A DNA stretch of 14,951 bases, taken from Nitrospira sp. Lineage in GTDB: Bacteria > Nitrospirota > Nitrospiria > Nitrospirales > Nitrospiraceae. Location of the stretch: positions 1 through 14,951 of the forward strand of contig JAICVE010000018.1 in assembly GCA_025935475.1 (NCBI GenBank), read 5' to 3'. Position numbers and translations under genes: made by a program. Below the pieces are notes generated by a model. That model worked only from the letters and a program-made list of their open reading frames with translations. It searched no databases and was not told where the DNA came from. Shown piece by piece: positions 6,686 to 13,901 of this stretch (positions are counted from its first letter, which is position 1; each line of letters begins with the position of its first letter).

Positions 6686-8467
6686 TTACGACTGCGCGGC
6701 GGTCACCGCGCGCCGCTCTTCTGCCTTCGCCCGTGCGATGTACAGCAGCCCATCCGCCATCGAGTAGTTGAACGGCAGCTCGCATACCACTTCACTGATT
6801 TTTTCGTACACATGCTGATACAGCCGCTCGGCCTGGTCTGGCGTCATACCTTCCTGTACTTCGTAGAAGAAGCCGAGGCTCAGATCTTCGGCCGACGGCC
6901 GCATGATCCGCCGGATGCCGTAGCCGCCAGGGTCGCTCATGATGGGCGCTTCTTTCTCGAGATCGAACAGACAGGGCTGGCACGAGAAGCCATAGGACTC
7001 GTTCAGCTTCTTGTTTTCGACGATGAAGTTCATCGTCTCCAGCGCTTCTTCTTCCTTCTCGGTTGGGAAACCGACGATGATGTAGCAGTGCACGGCCATG
7101 CCGAGATCAACGCAGTCGCTTGCGATCCGCCGCACCCATTCCTGTTGGATGCCCTTCTTCATGAAATCCATGATCCGCTGGTTGAACGATTCCAACCCAA
7201 AGACGATCTTCAGGCAGCCGGCATCCCGCATGGAGGTGAGCAACTCGCGCGTCAGATGTTTCTCGAACCGCATCTCGCAGGTCCATTTCACGTCGAGCTG
7301 GCGATCGATCATCTGCTGGCAGAGCCGCTTGGTCGGCGACAGTGCGAAGCATTCATCGGTAAAGAAGAAGTTCCGCACCCCGTAGCGCTGCTTGAGCCAT
7401 TCCAGTTCCTGGATCGTGCGGCCCGGTTCCTTCTGCCGGAAATTCTGATGGTCCAGCGTCAAGGCGCAGAACGCGCAATCCTTGTAGTAACAGCCGCGGG
7501 AGAACTGCACGGGCAGCACCGGCTCGGGCGAGAGATAGCGACCCAACGGGAAGCCATCGTAGTTGGGGGCGGGCAATTGATTGACGTTCTCCGAATAAAA
7601 CGGCTGGTTCACATGGATCTTGCCGTTCTCGCGATAGATCAAATTGGGCACCCGGCTAAAATCCTTCTTTCCCGCCATCTGGTTCACCAACTCGAGCAAG
7701 GCGGTCTCCCCTTCGAAGACCACGATGTCATCGGTGATGTCGAACAGGGTCGGACAGCGGCGGAGATTGTCGACCAGTCGCGTGAAGATGCTGCCGCCGA
7801 TCGTCAGATGGATGTCGGGCGCCGTTTCCTTGATGAGTCGGCACAGCGTGAGGCCTGGAATGATCTGCGAGGTCGCCGTGATGGACACCCCGATCAGTTC
7901 CGGACGGTCGGCAATGATCGAAGGGAGGAAGCGTTCGCGGAACAGCTTAATGTACGGATTCTGCTGCTCGTCGCGGATGACCTTCATCAAGTCCTTGGAC
8001 GAGTAGATGGAATACGTGCTGAATTGATTGTCGACCACCGTGAGTCTGGTCGGAAAGTAGACTGTGGACAGCACTTCGAGCCACTTGTCGATCAAAAAGA
8101 GGCTTTCCCGGTAGGCTTCCATGTCGTAGAAGCCCTCGCTGCGAAGCGTATCCTTCGCCAGTTCAATGCGGTCGATCAAATACGGAAACCGGTCGAGCGA
8201 TTCGGTGACTCTCGCCAGATGCTCGGCACTGCCTGGTCCCGTCTCGCCGGTTCGCTCCCGTTCAAGGCTGTGCTTTTTGTCGAGCAACTCTTGATACAGC
8301 CCGGCGCCATAGGATTTGGTAACGACCTCATCCAGGAGCTCGATCCCCAGATCGCGCTGAGTCACATTGGTCACACCGGCCTGTGCGAGGAAGCCTGTTA
8401 ACGAAGGGAGGCTGAGATAGGGTTGAGACGGATGCCAGGTCGGTGGAAAAAGCAGTGAGACTTTCAT
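6686..8467 (-). CDS. B12-binding-type radical SAM protein
   Basis: A 593-residue protein with the layout of cobalamin-dependent radical SAM enzymes. The N-terminal half (about 1-300) includes a Rossmann-like segment (about 190-265) with G-V-S-I-T and I-G-G-S (223-226). A radical SAM domain begins at the cluster motif C326, C331, C334 in S-R-G-C-Y-Y-K-D-C-A-F-C, then T-D-E (370-372) and G-L-E-S (424-427). The spacing is CX4CX2C rather than the usual CX3CX2C. The classic D-x-H-x-x-G cobalamin-ligand motif is not evident, so any B12 would be bound base-on or not at all. The substrate is unknown. An extra region at about 60-180, rich in charged residues, separates the first strands from the Rossmann core. 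The ATG at 8467 is preceded by a weak GGTAGAG. A promoter (8528-8557) lies upstream and the membrane-protein gene follows after 69 nt. Confidence 0.85.
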   Translation of the reverse strand: MKVSLLFPPTWHPSQPYLSLPSLTGFLAQAGVTNVTQRDLGIELLDEVVTKSYGAGLYQELLDKKHSLERERTGETGPGSAEHLARVTESLDRFPYLIDRIELAKDTLRSEGFYDMEAYRESLFLIDKWLEVLSTVYFPTRLTVVDNQFSTYSIYSSKDLMKVIRDEQQNPYIKLFRERFLPSIIADRPELIGVSITATSQIIPGLTLCRLIKETAPDIHLTIGGSIFTRLVDNLRRCPTLFDITDDIVVFEGETALLELVNQMAGKKDFSRVPNLIYRENGKIHVNQPFYSENVNQLPAPNYDGFPLGRYLSPEPVLPVQFSRGCYYKDCAFCALTLDHQNFRQKEPGRTIQELEWLKQRYGVRNFFFTDECFALSPTKRLCQQMIDRQLDVKWTCEMRFEKHLTRELLTSMRDAGCLKIVFGLESFNQRIMDFMKKGIQQEWVRRIASDCVDLGMAVHCYIIVGFPTEKEEEALETMNFIVENKKLNESYGFSCQPCLFDLEKEAPIMSDPGGYGIRRIMRPSAEDLSLGFFYEVQEGMTPDQAERLYQHVYEKISEVVCELPFNYSMADGLLYIARAKAEERRAVTAAQS

Positions 8468-8527
8468 GCCAAATCTCTACCGAGAGAATTGAAAAATAAG
8501 ATAAATCTCGAAAGATATGGACCTATT

Positions 8528-8557
8528 TTTATACACTCCGGCCCCGCGCAAATGCAA
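8528..8557 (-). promoter_or_regulatory. Sigma-70-type promoter upstream of the radical SAM gene
   Basis: On the minus strand TTGCAT (8552-8557) and TATAAA (8528-8533) are 18 nt apart. The stretch from there to the ATG at 8467 is conspicuously AT-rich against a GC-rich background. Placed downstream of the terminator at 8593-8623, it would start a new transcription unit. Confidence 0.5.
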
Positions 8558-8592
8558 CCCTCCCGCTCCCGAAGAAGTGCTCCCATAAATAG

Positions 8593-8623
8593 AAAAGCCC
8601 CAGCTCGGAGAACTGGGGCTTTT
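8593..8623. terminator. Bidirectional Rho-independent terminator
   Basis: AAAAGCCCCAG (8593-8603) and CTGGGGCTTTT (8613-8623) form a perfect 11-bp stem with a 9-nt loop, with A-run on one side and T-run on the other. On the minus strand it ends the TorD/NxrC-like transcript 60 nt after the stop at 8683, separating that unit from the radical SAM block. Confidence 0.9.
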
Positions 8624-8682
8624 CATCGGATGTCTGCTCCACCCCGGAAAGGATGGAACATGGTCACTCAGACCCGTTCAGC

Positions 8683-9636
8683 TCACGGAAGCTTGAGCGT
8701 GAACCAGGTGGAGAGCGCCTTCATGCCGTTACGCTCGATATTGTTGCCGTCCCACACCGCAAACGCGATGGGCACGGACATTCCTGCCTTGAATTGCGTG
8801 TCGTTCGCATCGCCTGTTTCCATCGTGCGCTTCACGACGATGCGCCAGGTCGGGCCGCTATAGCCTCCGCCTTTGACGGAACCGGCCGGCTCCCACACGC
8901 CGTTGCCGATGACATCCTGATGGGCTTGGGTCGTCAAGGTGCTGAAGCCGTTGGCGTTCAGATCCTCAACGGAGCTCACACGCAGGGTCGGGTCTGACAT
9001 GATGTTACCTGACCAAATGCCGGGATTGAAGGGTCCGAGGCTGCGGCCGATCCGGTCCGGATAGGTCACGCCACCGGCAGGCTCTTCAAAGTAGTAATCC
9101 CAGAAAATGCCAGGATATTGATCGTCCACATCCCAGAGGCCCGCGCTGTCTTTGCCGAGGTCCTTTTGCCATTCCGCGTTCCACCGCCAGATGTTGGTGG
9201 TCCCGCCGGATTGACCCATGCACTGGAACGGCGGCGCACCCGAGGTATTCACCGGGAACATGATCGCAGCCTGGTCACGGAAATCTTGTGGACCAATCGT
9301 CGTGTCATTCTTGGTCTGATCGCTCCACTCGACGCGCAGCCCGACTTCCTTGCCGTTGCTCATGGCTTTCACGAACACCGACTTCACCGAGATGTTCGGG
9401 TGCATCGGCGTGGTGATCAATTGGCCGCTCAATGGCACGATAACACCGGGCACACTCTCCCACACAGGGTTCGCCCCATCCATCGGGATGGGTCCCTTGA
9501 CCGCCTTCGCCGGGATGGTCACCGGTTGGCTGACGGCCAACGGTACCTGCCCAATCGTCAACATCACGCCAACGATCAGGGCAGAGAGAAGAATGCCAAA
9601 CACCACAGACTTGTTGTGTGTCTGCACTACTCTCAT
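8683..9636 (-). CDS. nxrC: NxrC-like gamma-type haem b subunit (copy 1)
   Basis: A 317-residue protein with an N-terminal signal peptide or anchor (hydrophobic about 11-30) and a beta-rich haem b-binding domain of the ethylbenzene dehydrogenase gamma / NxrC type. Met and Lys ligate the haem in ethylbenzene dehydrogenase. Candidates here are M140 (Q-C-M-G-Q) and K306 (E-R-N-G-M-K-A). Conserved stretches shared with the copy at 2149-2979 are P-L-S-G-Q, D-Q-T-K-N-D, N-I-W-x-W, R-V-S-S-V-E-D-L, G-F-S-T-L-T-T and F-A-V-W. This copy has a longer middle region (about 160-210), rich in Trp, Tyr and Pro. The ATG at 9636 has GAGGAGG about 10 nt upstream. It follows the TorD-like gene by 83 nt and is closed by a strong terminator, so the two are probably co-transcribed. 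The symbol is by resemblance to Nitrospira nxrC; it could serve another DMSO-reductase-family enzyme. Confidence 0.82.
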   Translation of the reverse strand: MRVVQTHNKSVVFGILLSALIVGVMLTIGQVPLAVSQPVTIPAKAVKGPIPMDGANPVWESVPGVIVPLSGQLITTPMHPNISVKSVFVKAMSNGKEVGLRVEWSDQTKNDTTIGPQDFRDQAAIMFPVNTSGAPPFQCMGQSGGTTNIWRWNAEWQKDLGKDSAGLWDVDDQYPGIFWDYYFEEPAGGVTYPDRIGRSLGPFNPGIWSGNIMSDPTLRVSSVEDLNANGFSTLTTQAHQDVIGNGVWEPAGSVKGGGYSGPTWRIVVKRTMETGDANDTQFKAGMSVPIAFAVWDGNNIERNGMKALSTWFTLKLP

Positions 9637-9719
9637 GGACTATGCCCTCCTCTCGATTAAATGATTAAGATTGACCCAAAATTGCTGCATAAAAGCGAAC
9701 ACCGACTCACCACAGAGCG

Positions 9720-10682
9720 CTAGGCGGTCCCGACCGGCCCCCCTTCCTCCTTGTCCTTGTCCTTTTGATCCATGAAATTTTGAGCGCCTGTTTCGTTCAA
9801 CAAGAGATTCAATTCGTTGCCTTGATCCTGTGCACCGCATTCATAGGTCTGCCCCTCGGGCGCATTGAACGTGGCCGGCCGATAATCCGTTTCTGAATAG
9901 GTCTGCGGAGTCACCCCGAGGAAGGCCGCTTCAAAATCCATCCAGTCGCTCATCAGCTCCGCGACATGCTTGAAGAGACCCGAGTCCGCCTTTTTGATCA
10001 GCATCCGGCAGAACAGAGGCACCCAGCGCCCGATATGATTCTTCACGAACTTCTTTTGGGCATCGACGACGATTTGGGTTTTTTCTGCGCCGTCATGGCA
10101 GCGCGAATAGGACTCTTTGTAGGCCAGGAAGTGCATGAACTCGAATTCGACACTCAGATGATCGAGCCGCTCGTGGATATCTTTGGAGAGCTCGACGCCG
10201 AATGCCTTATAGAAGCCGGCAATGTCGCCCATGACATGGGATTGCGCGAAGACGTGATCGTTGCCGAACAGTGTTTCGTAGGGAGGACAGTCGAGCGTAA
10301 TGACGTTGCTGAACACGCGCCGATGTTCCGCCTGCAATTCGCTCAATTGCCAGTTCACACACTCGGAGGCGATCAGTTTTTCGATCTGGTCGAACTGCTT
10401 GCGCATCAATGCCAGCTTTTGCTTGGCCCGATCCCCTCCGATGCCGTCGAGTGCCGTCTCCAAGGCATCGAGCGCCGCACGCCCGTCCTCCACGAATTCG
10501 CCGCACTGCAAGTAGTCGAGGAACTCGTCGTCTTCGGGGTAGAGCAGGCTCCAAGAAACCAGCAGATACAACTTACTGCGGTTGAGTGCACGTTCGACTG
10601 CGGGGGAATCTTTGATCGGGGGATTCGAAATGACAGCGGCTGCGGATTGCGTAGACCCTTGTATCGACTGCTTACTCGTCAT
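9720..10682 (-). CDS. TorD/NarJ-like molybdoenzyme assembly chaperone
   Basis: A 320-residue, mostly helical cytoplasmic protein of the TorD/DmsD/NarJ chaperone type, which binds the apo catalytic subunit of DMSO-reductase-family enzymes during molybdenum-cofactor insertion and before Tat export. Family-like features are the L-Y-L-L-V-S-W-S-L-L-Y-P start of the fold (38-49), E-H-R-R-V-F (119-124), P-P-Y-E-T-L-F-G (133-140) and the segment with D-I-A-G-F-Y-K-A-F-G (153-162). A polar tail rich in Asn, Gln, Lys and Asp extends it beyond the ~200-250 residues usual for the family. The ATG at 10682 has GAGGAG about 10 nt upstream; the longer open frame adds 17 unlikely residues. A near-consensus promoter precedes it and an NxrC-like gene follows. 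No catalytic partner subunit is encoded within the window. Confidence 0.85.
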   Translation of the reverse strand: MTSKQSIQGSTQSAAAVISNPPIKDSPAVERALNRSKLYLLVSWSLLYPEDDEFLDYLQCGEFVEDGRAALDALETALDGIGGDRAKQKLALMRKQFDQIEKLIASECVNWQLSELQAEHRRVFSNVITLDCPPYETLFGNDHVFAQSHVMGDIAGFYKAFGVELSKDIHERLDHLSVEFEFMHFLAYKESYSRCHDGAEKTQIVVDAQKKFVKNHIGRWVPLFCRMLIKKADSGLFKHVAELMSDWMDFEAAFLGVTPQTYSETDYRPATFNAPEGQTYECGAQDQGNELNLLLNETGAQNFMDQKDKDKEEGGPVGTA

Positions 10683-10764
10683 GAGAATATGCTCCTCATT
10701 TTGACCTCGTTGCCGTGAAACATTCTTCGGCAACTTTGGTCAAACCAGTGGCGAAAGCCTGGGT

Positions 10765-10793
10765 ATGATAGGTAAAGGTTAAAAGCTTGTCAA
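10765..10793 (-). promoter_or_regulatory. Strong sigma-70-type promoter for torD-like / nxrC-like unit
   Basis: On the minus strand a perfect TTGACA (10788-10793) and TATCAT (10765-10770, four of six consensus bases) are 17 nt apart. Transcription would start near 10758, leaving a leader of about 75 nt before the ATG at 10682. It is the best promoter in the window. Confidence 0.7.
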
Positions 10794-10861
10794 GCACCGA
10801 TTCTGACTCTTCCACCACGCATTCATTCGGACTGCTTCGCATAAGAAATGGGCCGTTATGT

Positions 10862-10877
10862 GTAAGCGGCTGCTTAC
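10862..10877. repeat. Inverted repeat upstream of the TorD-like promoter
   Basis: GTAAGC (10862-10867) and GCTTAC (10872-10877) are perfect 6-bp arms around a 4-nt spacer, about 70 bp upstream of the -35 for the TorD-like gene and 30 nt after the ferredoxin stop. It could be a protein-binding site or the hairpin of a weak terminator for the ferredoxin transcript. There is no T-run. Confidence 0.35.
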
Positions 10878-10906
10878 GGTCTTGGCTGATTTCCACCAGT
10901 GACCTA

Positions 10907-11503
10907 TTAGCGAGGGGATAGTTCCATCGAACGAAAGGGCGTTATTTTTATGGCGATGTGGTCGTTAACCGTGCGGCAGATGTGCTCGCACATGCCGCAT
11001 CCTACACACCGCTCAACCGACACTACAAGCCGTTGTGCATCAAAATCCATCGCCAACGCATCCGTGGGACATTTCGACACACAGGCATGACACCCCTGCC
11101 CCGCCGTGCAGAGTCGATGGTTCACGACGGCCACCCCCATGCGGACGTCCTGCGTCCCTGCAACCGGCAGCAAGGCTTCGGTCGCACAGGCGGCGATGCA
11201 GGGCATGTCGTCGCAGAGGTAGCAGGGCACCTGGTCGGGAAAAATCACGGGGGTGCCGTCCGGATGCAACACAATCGAGTCATGCGGGCACGCTTTCACG
11301 CAGTCGCTGCACTTGGTGCATCGCTCGAAAAACAGCGCTTCGCTGACCGCGCCGGGCGGCCGCAGCCAATCCGTCCGCACGGGAGGCGCCGGCTTCTCGG
11401 GCGCTGCGTCCACGTGGGCGGCATATTCTTTTGCCGCCTTTGCGACCGAGAGGACGGAATCCTTGAAAAAAGCCCGCCGGCCGTATTTGGGATCAGTTGC
11501 CAC
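10907..11503 (-). CDS. Ferredoxin-type protein with four [4Fe-4S] sites (NapG/NapF-like)
   Basis: A 198-residue polyferredoxin. Four cysteine groups can each bind a [4Fe-4S] cluster: C62/65/68/72, C94/97/102/106, C132/138/141/145 and C166/169/172/176. The layout (an N-terminal R-R-A-F-F-K segment, then R-P-P-G-A before the first cluster) resembles the NapF/NapG family, which passes electrons to or helps mature periplasmic nitrate-reductase-type enzymes. The R-R motif at 9-10 is Tat-like, but the following stretch is not strongly hydrophobic, so export is doubtful. It is far smaller than an NxrB/NarH beta subunit. The start is a GTG at 11503 with no clear ribosome site, 73 nt after the gene upstream. 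The TorD-like gene follows after a 224-nt gap that holds a promoter. Confidence 0.85.
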   Translation of the reverse strand: MATDPKYGRRAFFKDSVLSVAKAAKEYAAHVDAAPEKPAPPVRTDWLRPPGAVSEALFFERCTKCSDCVKACPHDSIVLHPDGTPVIFPDQVPCYLCDDMPCIAACATEALLPVAGTQDVRMGVAVVNHRLCTAGQGCHACVSKCPTDALAMDFDAQRLVVSVERCVGCGMCEHICRTVNDHIAIKITPFRSMELSPR

Positions 11504-11576
11504 GGTTAGTGTCGTCGTTCTACGTCGAAGCCTTGAGTGAAGAGAGAACGAAGCTGCGACCTTTTGACCATCTGCT

Positions 11577-12575
11577 TCACATCACGCCGTCGGCGCGAAG
11601 CTTGTAGACCTCGACACAGCGGTCGCAGGCACCGAACTCGACGTCCCACCCAGGATGATTTTCGCGGATGAAATCCAGCACATAGGATTCGATCTTGTTC
11701 CCCATGTCCTCGACCCAGGAATAGGTCGGGAAGCGGCACAGCGGGCACGGGAAACCGGGCATCAGCATGACCTTGTTTTCGGTCTCCGGCACTTCACCGC
11801 CTTCGACGTCGACGGCGCGGTCCATGACCCGCAACGTGTCCGTCGCCATTTCGATCAATTCTGCGTGCGTGAAGAAGCTCGTCAGCCACAAGCCTTCGAA
11901 GACGGATTTAAGCTGCAGAGCGGGAATTTTCCGGTACCACGATCGGAATTCCTTGAAGCGATCTTCTTTCCGGAGCATCGGTTCCTTGCCGGCGGCCGTC
12001 AACCGGCTGTCGACGCTCAAGCTCCAGAGGATGCGGTAGCGGTGGAGGATGAGGGTTTCTTCTCCGGGATTCAGCCCGACCTTGGTATCGGGATCGTAGC
12101 CGAAGACCGGATCCAGCATGTCCGAAATGTGCATGAGCTCGTGCCGGCAATACCGTGTCAGCGCCGGATCATAAAATCGCCGGGGAATGAGCTTGATCCC
12201 GATGCCCTTCAGGCCCTTCTCTTCGAACTGCCTGGCCATATCGTGTTCGACCGATCCCCATTTGCGCAGGATGTCGACGCCTTCCTGATCTTCTTTGAGC
12301 ACGCCTTTGACGAGCACGATGCCGACCTTATCTTTGACGAGCGGATACTCGTTGAAGGCATCGCGGATAATGTCGGAGAACCCCCAGGTGCCGAAGAGAT
12401 ACTGGTAAAGCTTCTTGAACTCGCTTTCCCGATCGTCGAGCGTGAACTTTTCGTAGATCGGATCCGCCAGTTCGTGGAACTCCTTATAGTAGGTGGGGTC
12501 TCCTTCCCGTTCGGTCTTTTCCACGAACGAGTCGATCACTTCCTGCAGCAAAGCAGGCTGAAAACGCAATTCCAT
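11577..12575 (-). CDS. Unrecognised protein with HExxH and two CxxC pairs
   Basis: A 332-residue soluble protein that I cannot assign to a family. It contains R-H-E-L-M-H (144-149), a match to the HExxH zinc-peptidase motif, followed by D-M-L-D-P. Near the C-terminus are two cysteine pairs, C-P-L-C (277-280) and C-D-R-C (317-320), which could form a four-cysteine zinc or redox site. No signal peptide or membrane helix is seen. HExxH alone is a weak predictor, and no third zinc ligand is obvious, so proteolysis is not claimed. The ATG at 12575 has GAGG 6 nt upstream and a promoter candidate (12697-12726). It is 73 nt upstream of the ferredoxin gene and probably shares its transcript. A part in metalloenzyme maturation would fit the neighbours but is inference. 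Confidence 0.8.
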   Translation of the reverse strand: MELRFQPALLQEVIDSFVEKTEREGDPTYYKEFHELADPIYEKFTLDDRESEFKKLYQYLFGTWGFSDIIRDAFNEYPLVKDKVGIVLVKGVLKEDQEGVDILRKWGSVEHDMARQFEEKGLKGIGIKLIPRRFYDPALTRYCRHELMHISDMLDPVFGYDPDTKVGLNPGEETLILHRYRILWSLSVDSRLTAAGKEPMLRKEDRFKEFRSWYRKIPALQLKSVFEGLWLTSFFTHAELIEMATDTLRVMDRAVDVEGGEVPETENKVMLMPGFPCPLCRFPTYSWVEDMGNKIESYVLDFIRENHPGWDVEFGACDRCVEVYKLRADGVM

Positions 12576-12649
12576 GTCAGCCTCGGTGTTCCGGTTTCGG
12601 GGCCGCTTTTCCCCAGTCGTGGTGCGGTGTGGACGGCGCTCCGAGCGGC

Positions 12650-12679
12650 TTGACTTGGCGCCGTAGCTTCTCTTACGAT
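12650..12679 (+). promoter_or_regulatory. Possible sigma-70-type promoter for the WD40 gene
   Basis: TTGACT (12650-12655) and TACGAT (12674-12679) are 18 nt apart on the plus strand, about 100 nt before the WD40 start at 12782. It lies back to back with the minus-strand promoter at 12697-12726, in the 206-nt divergent intergenic region. Confidence 0.45.
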
Positions 12680-12696
12680 CTCCAAATCGACCGCAA

Positions 12697-12726
12697 ATTA
12701 TACCGGCTAGAAACGGCGATTTGCAA
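12697..12726 (-). promoter_or_regulatory. Sigma-70-type promoter for the HExxH protein gene
   Basis: On the minus strand a perfect TATAAT (12697-12702) lies 18 nt from TTGCAA (12721-12726, four of six consensus bases). Transcription would begin near 12690, giving a leader of about 115 nt before the ATG at 12575 and overlapping the divergent WD40 promoter. Confidence 0.55.
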
Positions 12727-12781
12727 TCAAGCCTGTCGTCGCCGCTGGTTGACTACTAAGGATTCGGCAAGGGACCCACCC

Positions 12782-13876
12782 ATGACACAACCAAGCGCCT
12801 CTTCGACCGTTCCCGCACAGCCTTCAGCTGCGGCCACCGCTCCGACAGGTCCGATTGACTCGCTGGAATATTGGACTGCGGGCGCCCGCGAAGCCCGAAC
12901 CTTCCGCGGACATTCGCACGGCGTCTGGTCCGTTGCATTCGCGCCGGACGGCTTGACGCTCGCCAGCGCCGGCGTCGACCGTCTCGTCCGGATCTGGGAC
13001 ATTGAGACCGGCCGGCTGCTTCGGTCGCTGCGGGGCCATACCCATGATATCCGCGCCGTCCTCTACACCCCGGACGGTCAGTCGTTGGCCACCGGCAGTG
13101 AAGACCGGACAATCCGCTTGTGGAATCCCAAAACCGGCGAACCATTGAAACTGCTCTTCACCCGCTACGATCACAATATCTGCAGCCTCTCGCTGTCTCC
13201 AGACGGCTTGATGCTGGCGCGAGGCAGCCACAACAAGGACATCAAGATCTGGGAAGTCACGACCGGAACCGAGTTGATGACCCTGCTGGGCAAAGACCAG
13301 TACGATCACCATTGGTCGGTCTGCGTGGCGTTCTCACCAGACGGCCGCCATCTGGCCAGCGGCATGGACATCGGCAAGATCAAGATCTGGGAAGTCCTTC
13401 CCAGCGGCGAGGAGAAGGTCCTGCACAACGGGCACTGGCAGGAAACCGAGGAAGACTCGACCGAGACCCGCGGCTATTTCATCGAGGACGACGGCGGATT
13501 CCAAAAACCAATGGACTATTGGATCGGGGCCATGACCTTCACGCCTGACGGCAAGTACCTCATCACCGGCAGCCGCGATCAGACGATCAAAATATTCGAA
13601 ATGCCGGAGGCGCTCGAGCAGCGGACGTTGAAGGGACACGGAGGCTGGATCCGCTCGTTGATCGTCACGGCCGACGGTAAAGTCCTCATCAGCGCCGGAG
13701 ACGACAACACCATCCGGTTCTGGGATCTGAAATCCGGCCGCTGCTTCCGTACGCTCAAGGGTCACACAGGCGGCGTGCGAGGCGTGGCGCTTTCGGCGGA
13801 CGGCCTTCGCCTCGCCAGCGCGTCATGGGACCGGACGGTGAAGCTGTGGGAAGGTGGGACGGAACCGGTAGAGTAA
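12782..13876 (+). CDS. Seven-repeat WD40 beta-propeller protein
   Basis: A 364-residue protein with an alanine/serine/proline/threonine-rich N-terminal tail (1-25), then seven WD40 repeats. The repeats are marked by G-H dipeptides, S-P-D-G or T-P-D-G turns and W-D-like ends (I-W-D 71-73, L-W-N 113-115, I-W-E 156-158, I-W-E 202-204, I-F-E 271-273, F-W-D 313-315, L-W-E 355-357). Seven repeats make one closed propeller. Before repeat 5, an acidic insertion (about 219-243) forms a long loop. No signal peptide or enzymatic domain is present, so a cytoplasmic protein-binding role is likely. The ATG at 12782 has AAGGGA 7 nt upstream; the longer open frame to 12629 runs through the divergent promoter region. 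It is the only complete plus-strand gene. The partner is unknown. Confidence 0.88.
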   Translation: MTQPSASSTVPAQPSAAATAPTGPIDSLEYWTAGAREARTFRGHSHGVWSVAFAPDGLTLASAGVDRLVRIWDIETGRLLRSLRGHTHDIRAVLYTPDGQSLATGSEDRTIRLWNPKTGEPLKLLFTRYDHNICSLSLSPDGLMLARGSHNKDIKIWEVTTGTELMTLLGKDQYDHHWSVCVAFSPDGRHLASGMDIGKIKIWEVLPSGEEKVLHNGHWQETEEDSTETRGYFIEDDGGFQKPMDYWIGAMTFTPDGKYLITGSRDQTIKIFEMPEALEQRTLKGHGGWIRSLIVTADGKVLISAGDDNTIRFWDLKSGRCFRTLKGHTGGVRGVALSADGLRLASASWDRTVKLWEGGTEPVE

Positions 13877-13901
13877 GTGCGGACGGTGGGCTGCTGCTCC
13901 G

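Noticed and set aside
6812..8401. 529-codon plus-strand open frame opposite the radical SAM gene.
   Set aside because: It mirrors the minus-strand gene, which has clear cluster and fold motifs. The plus-strand translation is His/Arg/Gln-rich and featureless.
8471..8515. CGAGA/TCTCG arms in the leader of the radical SAM gene as a riboswitch or hairpin.
   Set aside because: Only about 5 bp with a long AT-rich loop; no conserved cobalamin-riboswitch features are visible.
10696..10896. A 66-codon minus-strand open frame between the ferredoxin and the TorD-like gene.
   Set aside because: It begins at a GTG without a ribosome site, resembles no family, and contains the near-consensus promoter at 10765-10793.
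10907..11503. Ferredoxin as the beta subunit (NxrB/NarH) of a nitrite oxidoreductase.
   Set aside because: At 198 residues it is less than half the expected size and its cysteine layout matches NapF/NapG-type ferredoxins better.
11655..12653. 332-codon plus-strand open frame opposite the HExxH gene.
   Set aside because: It covers the minus-strand gene and its leader, shows no ribosome site or motif, and the minus-strand frame has a promoter and ribosome site.
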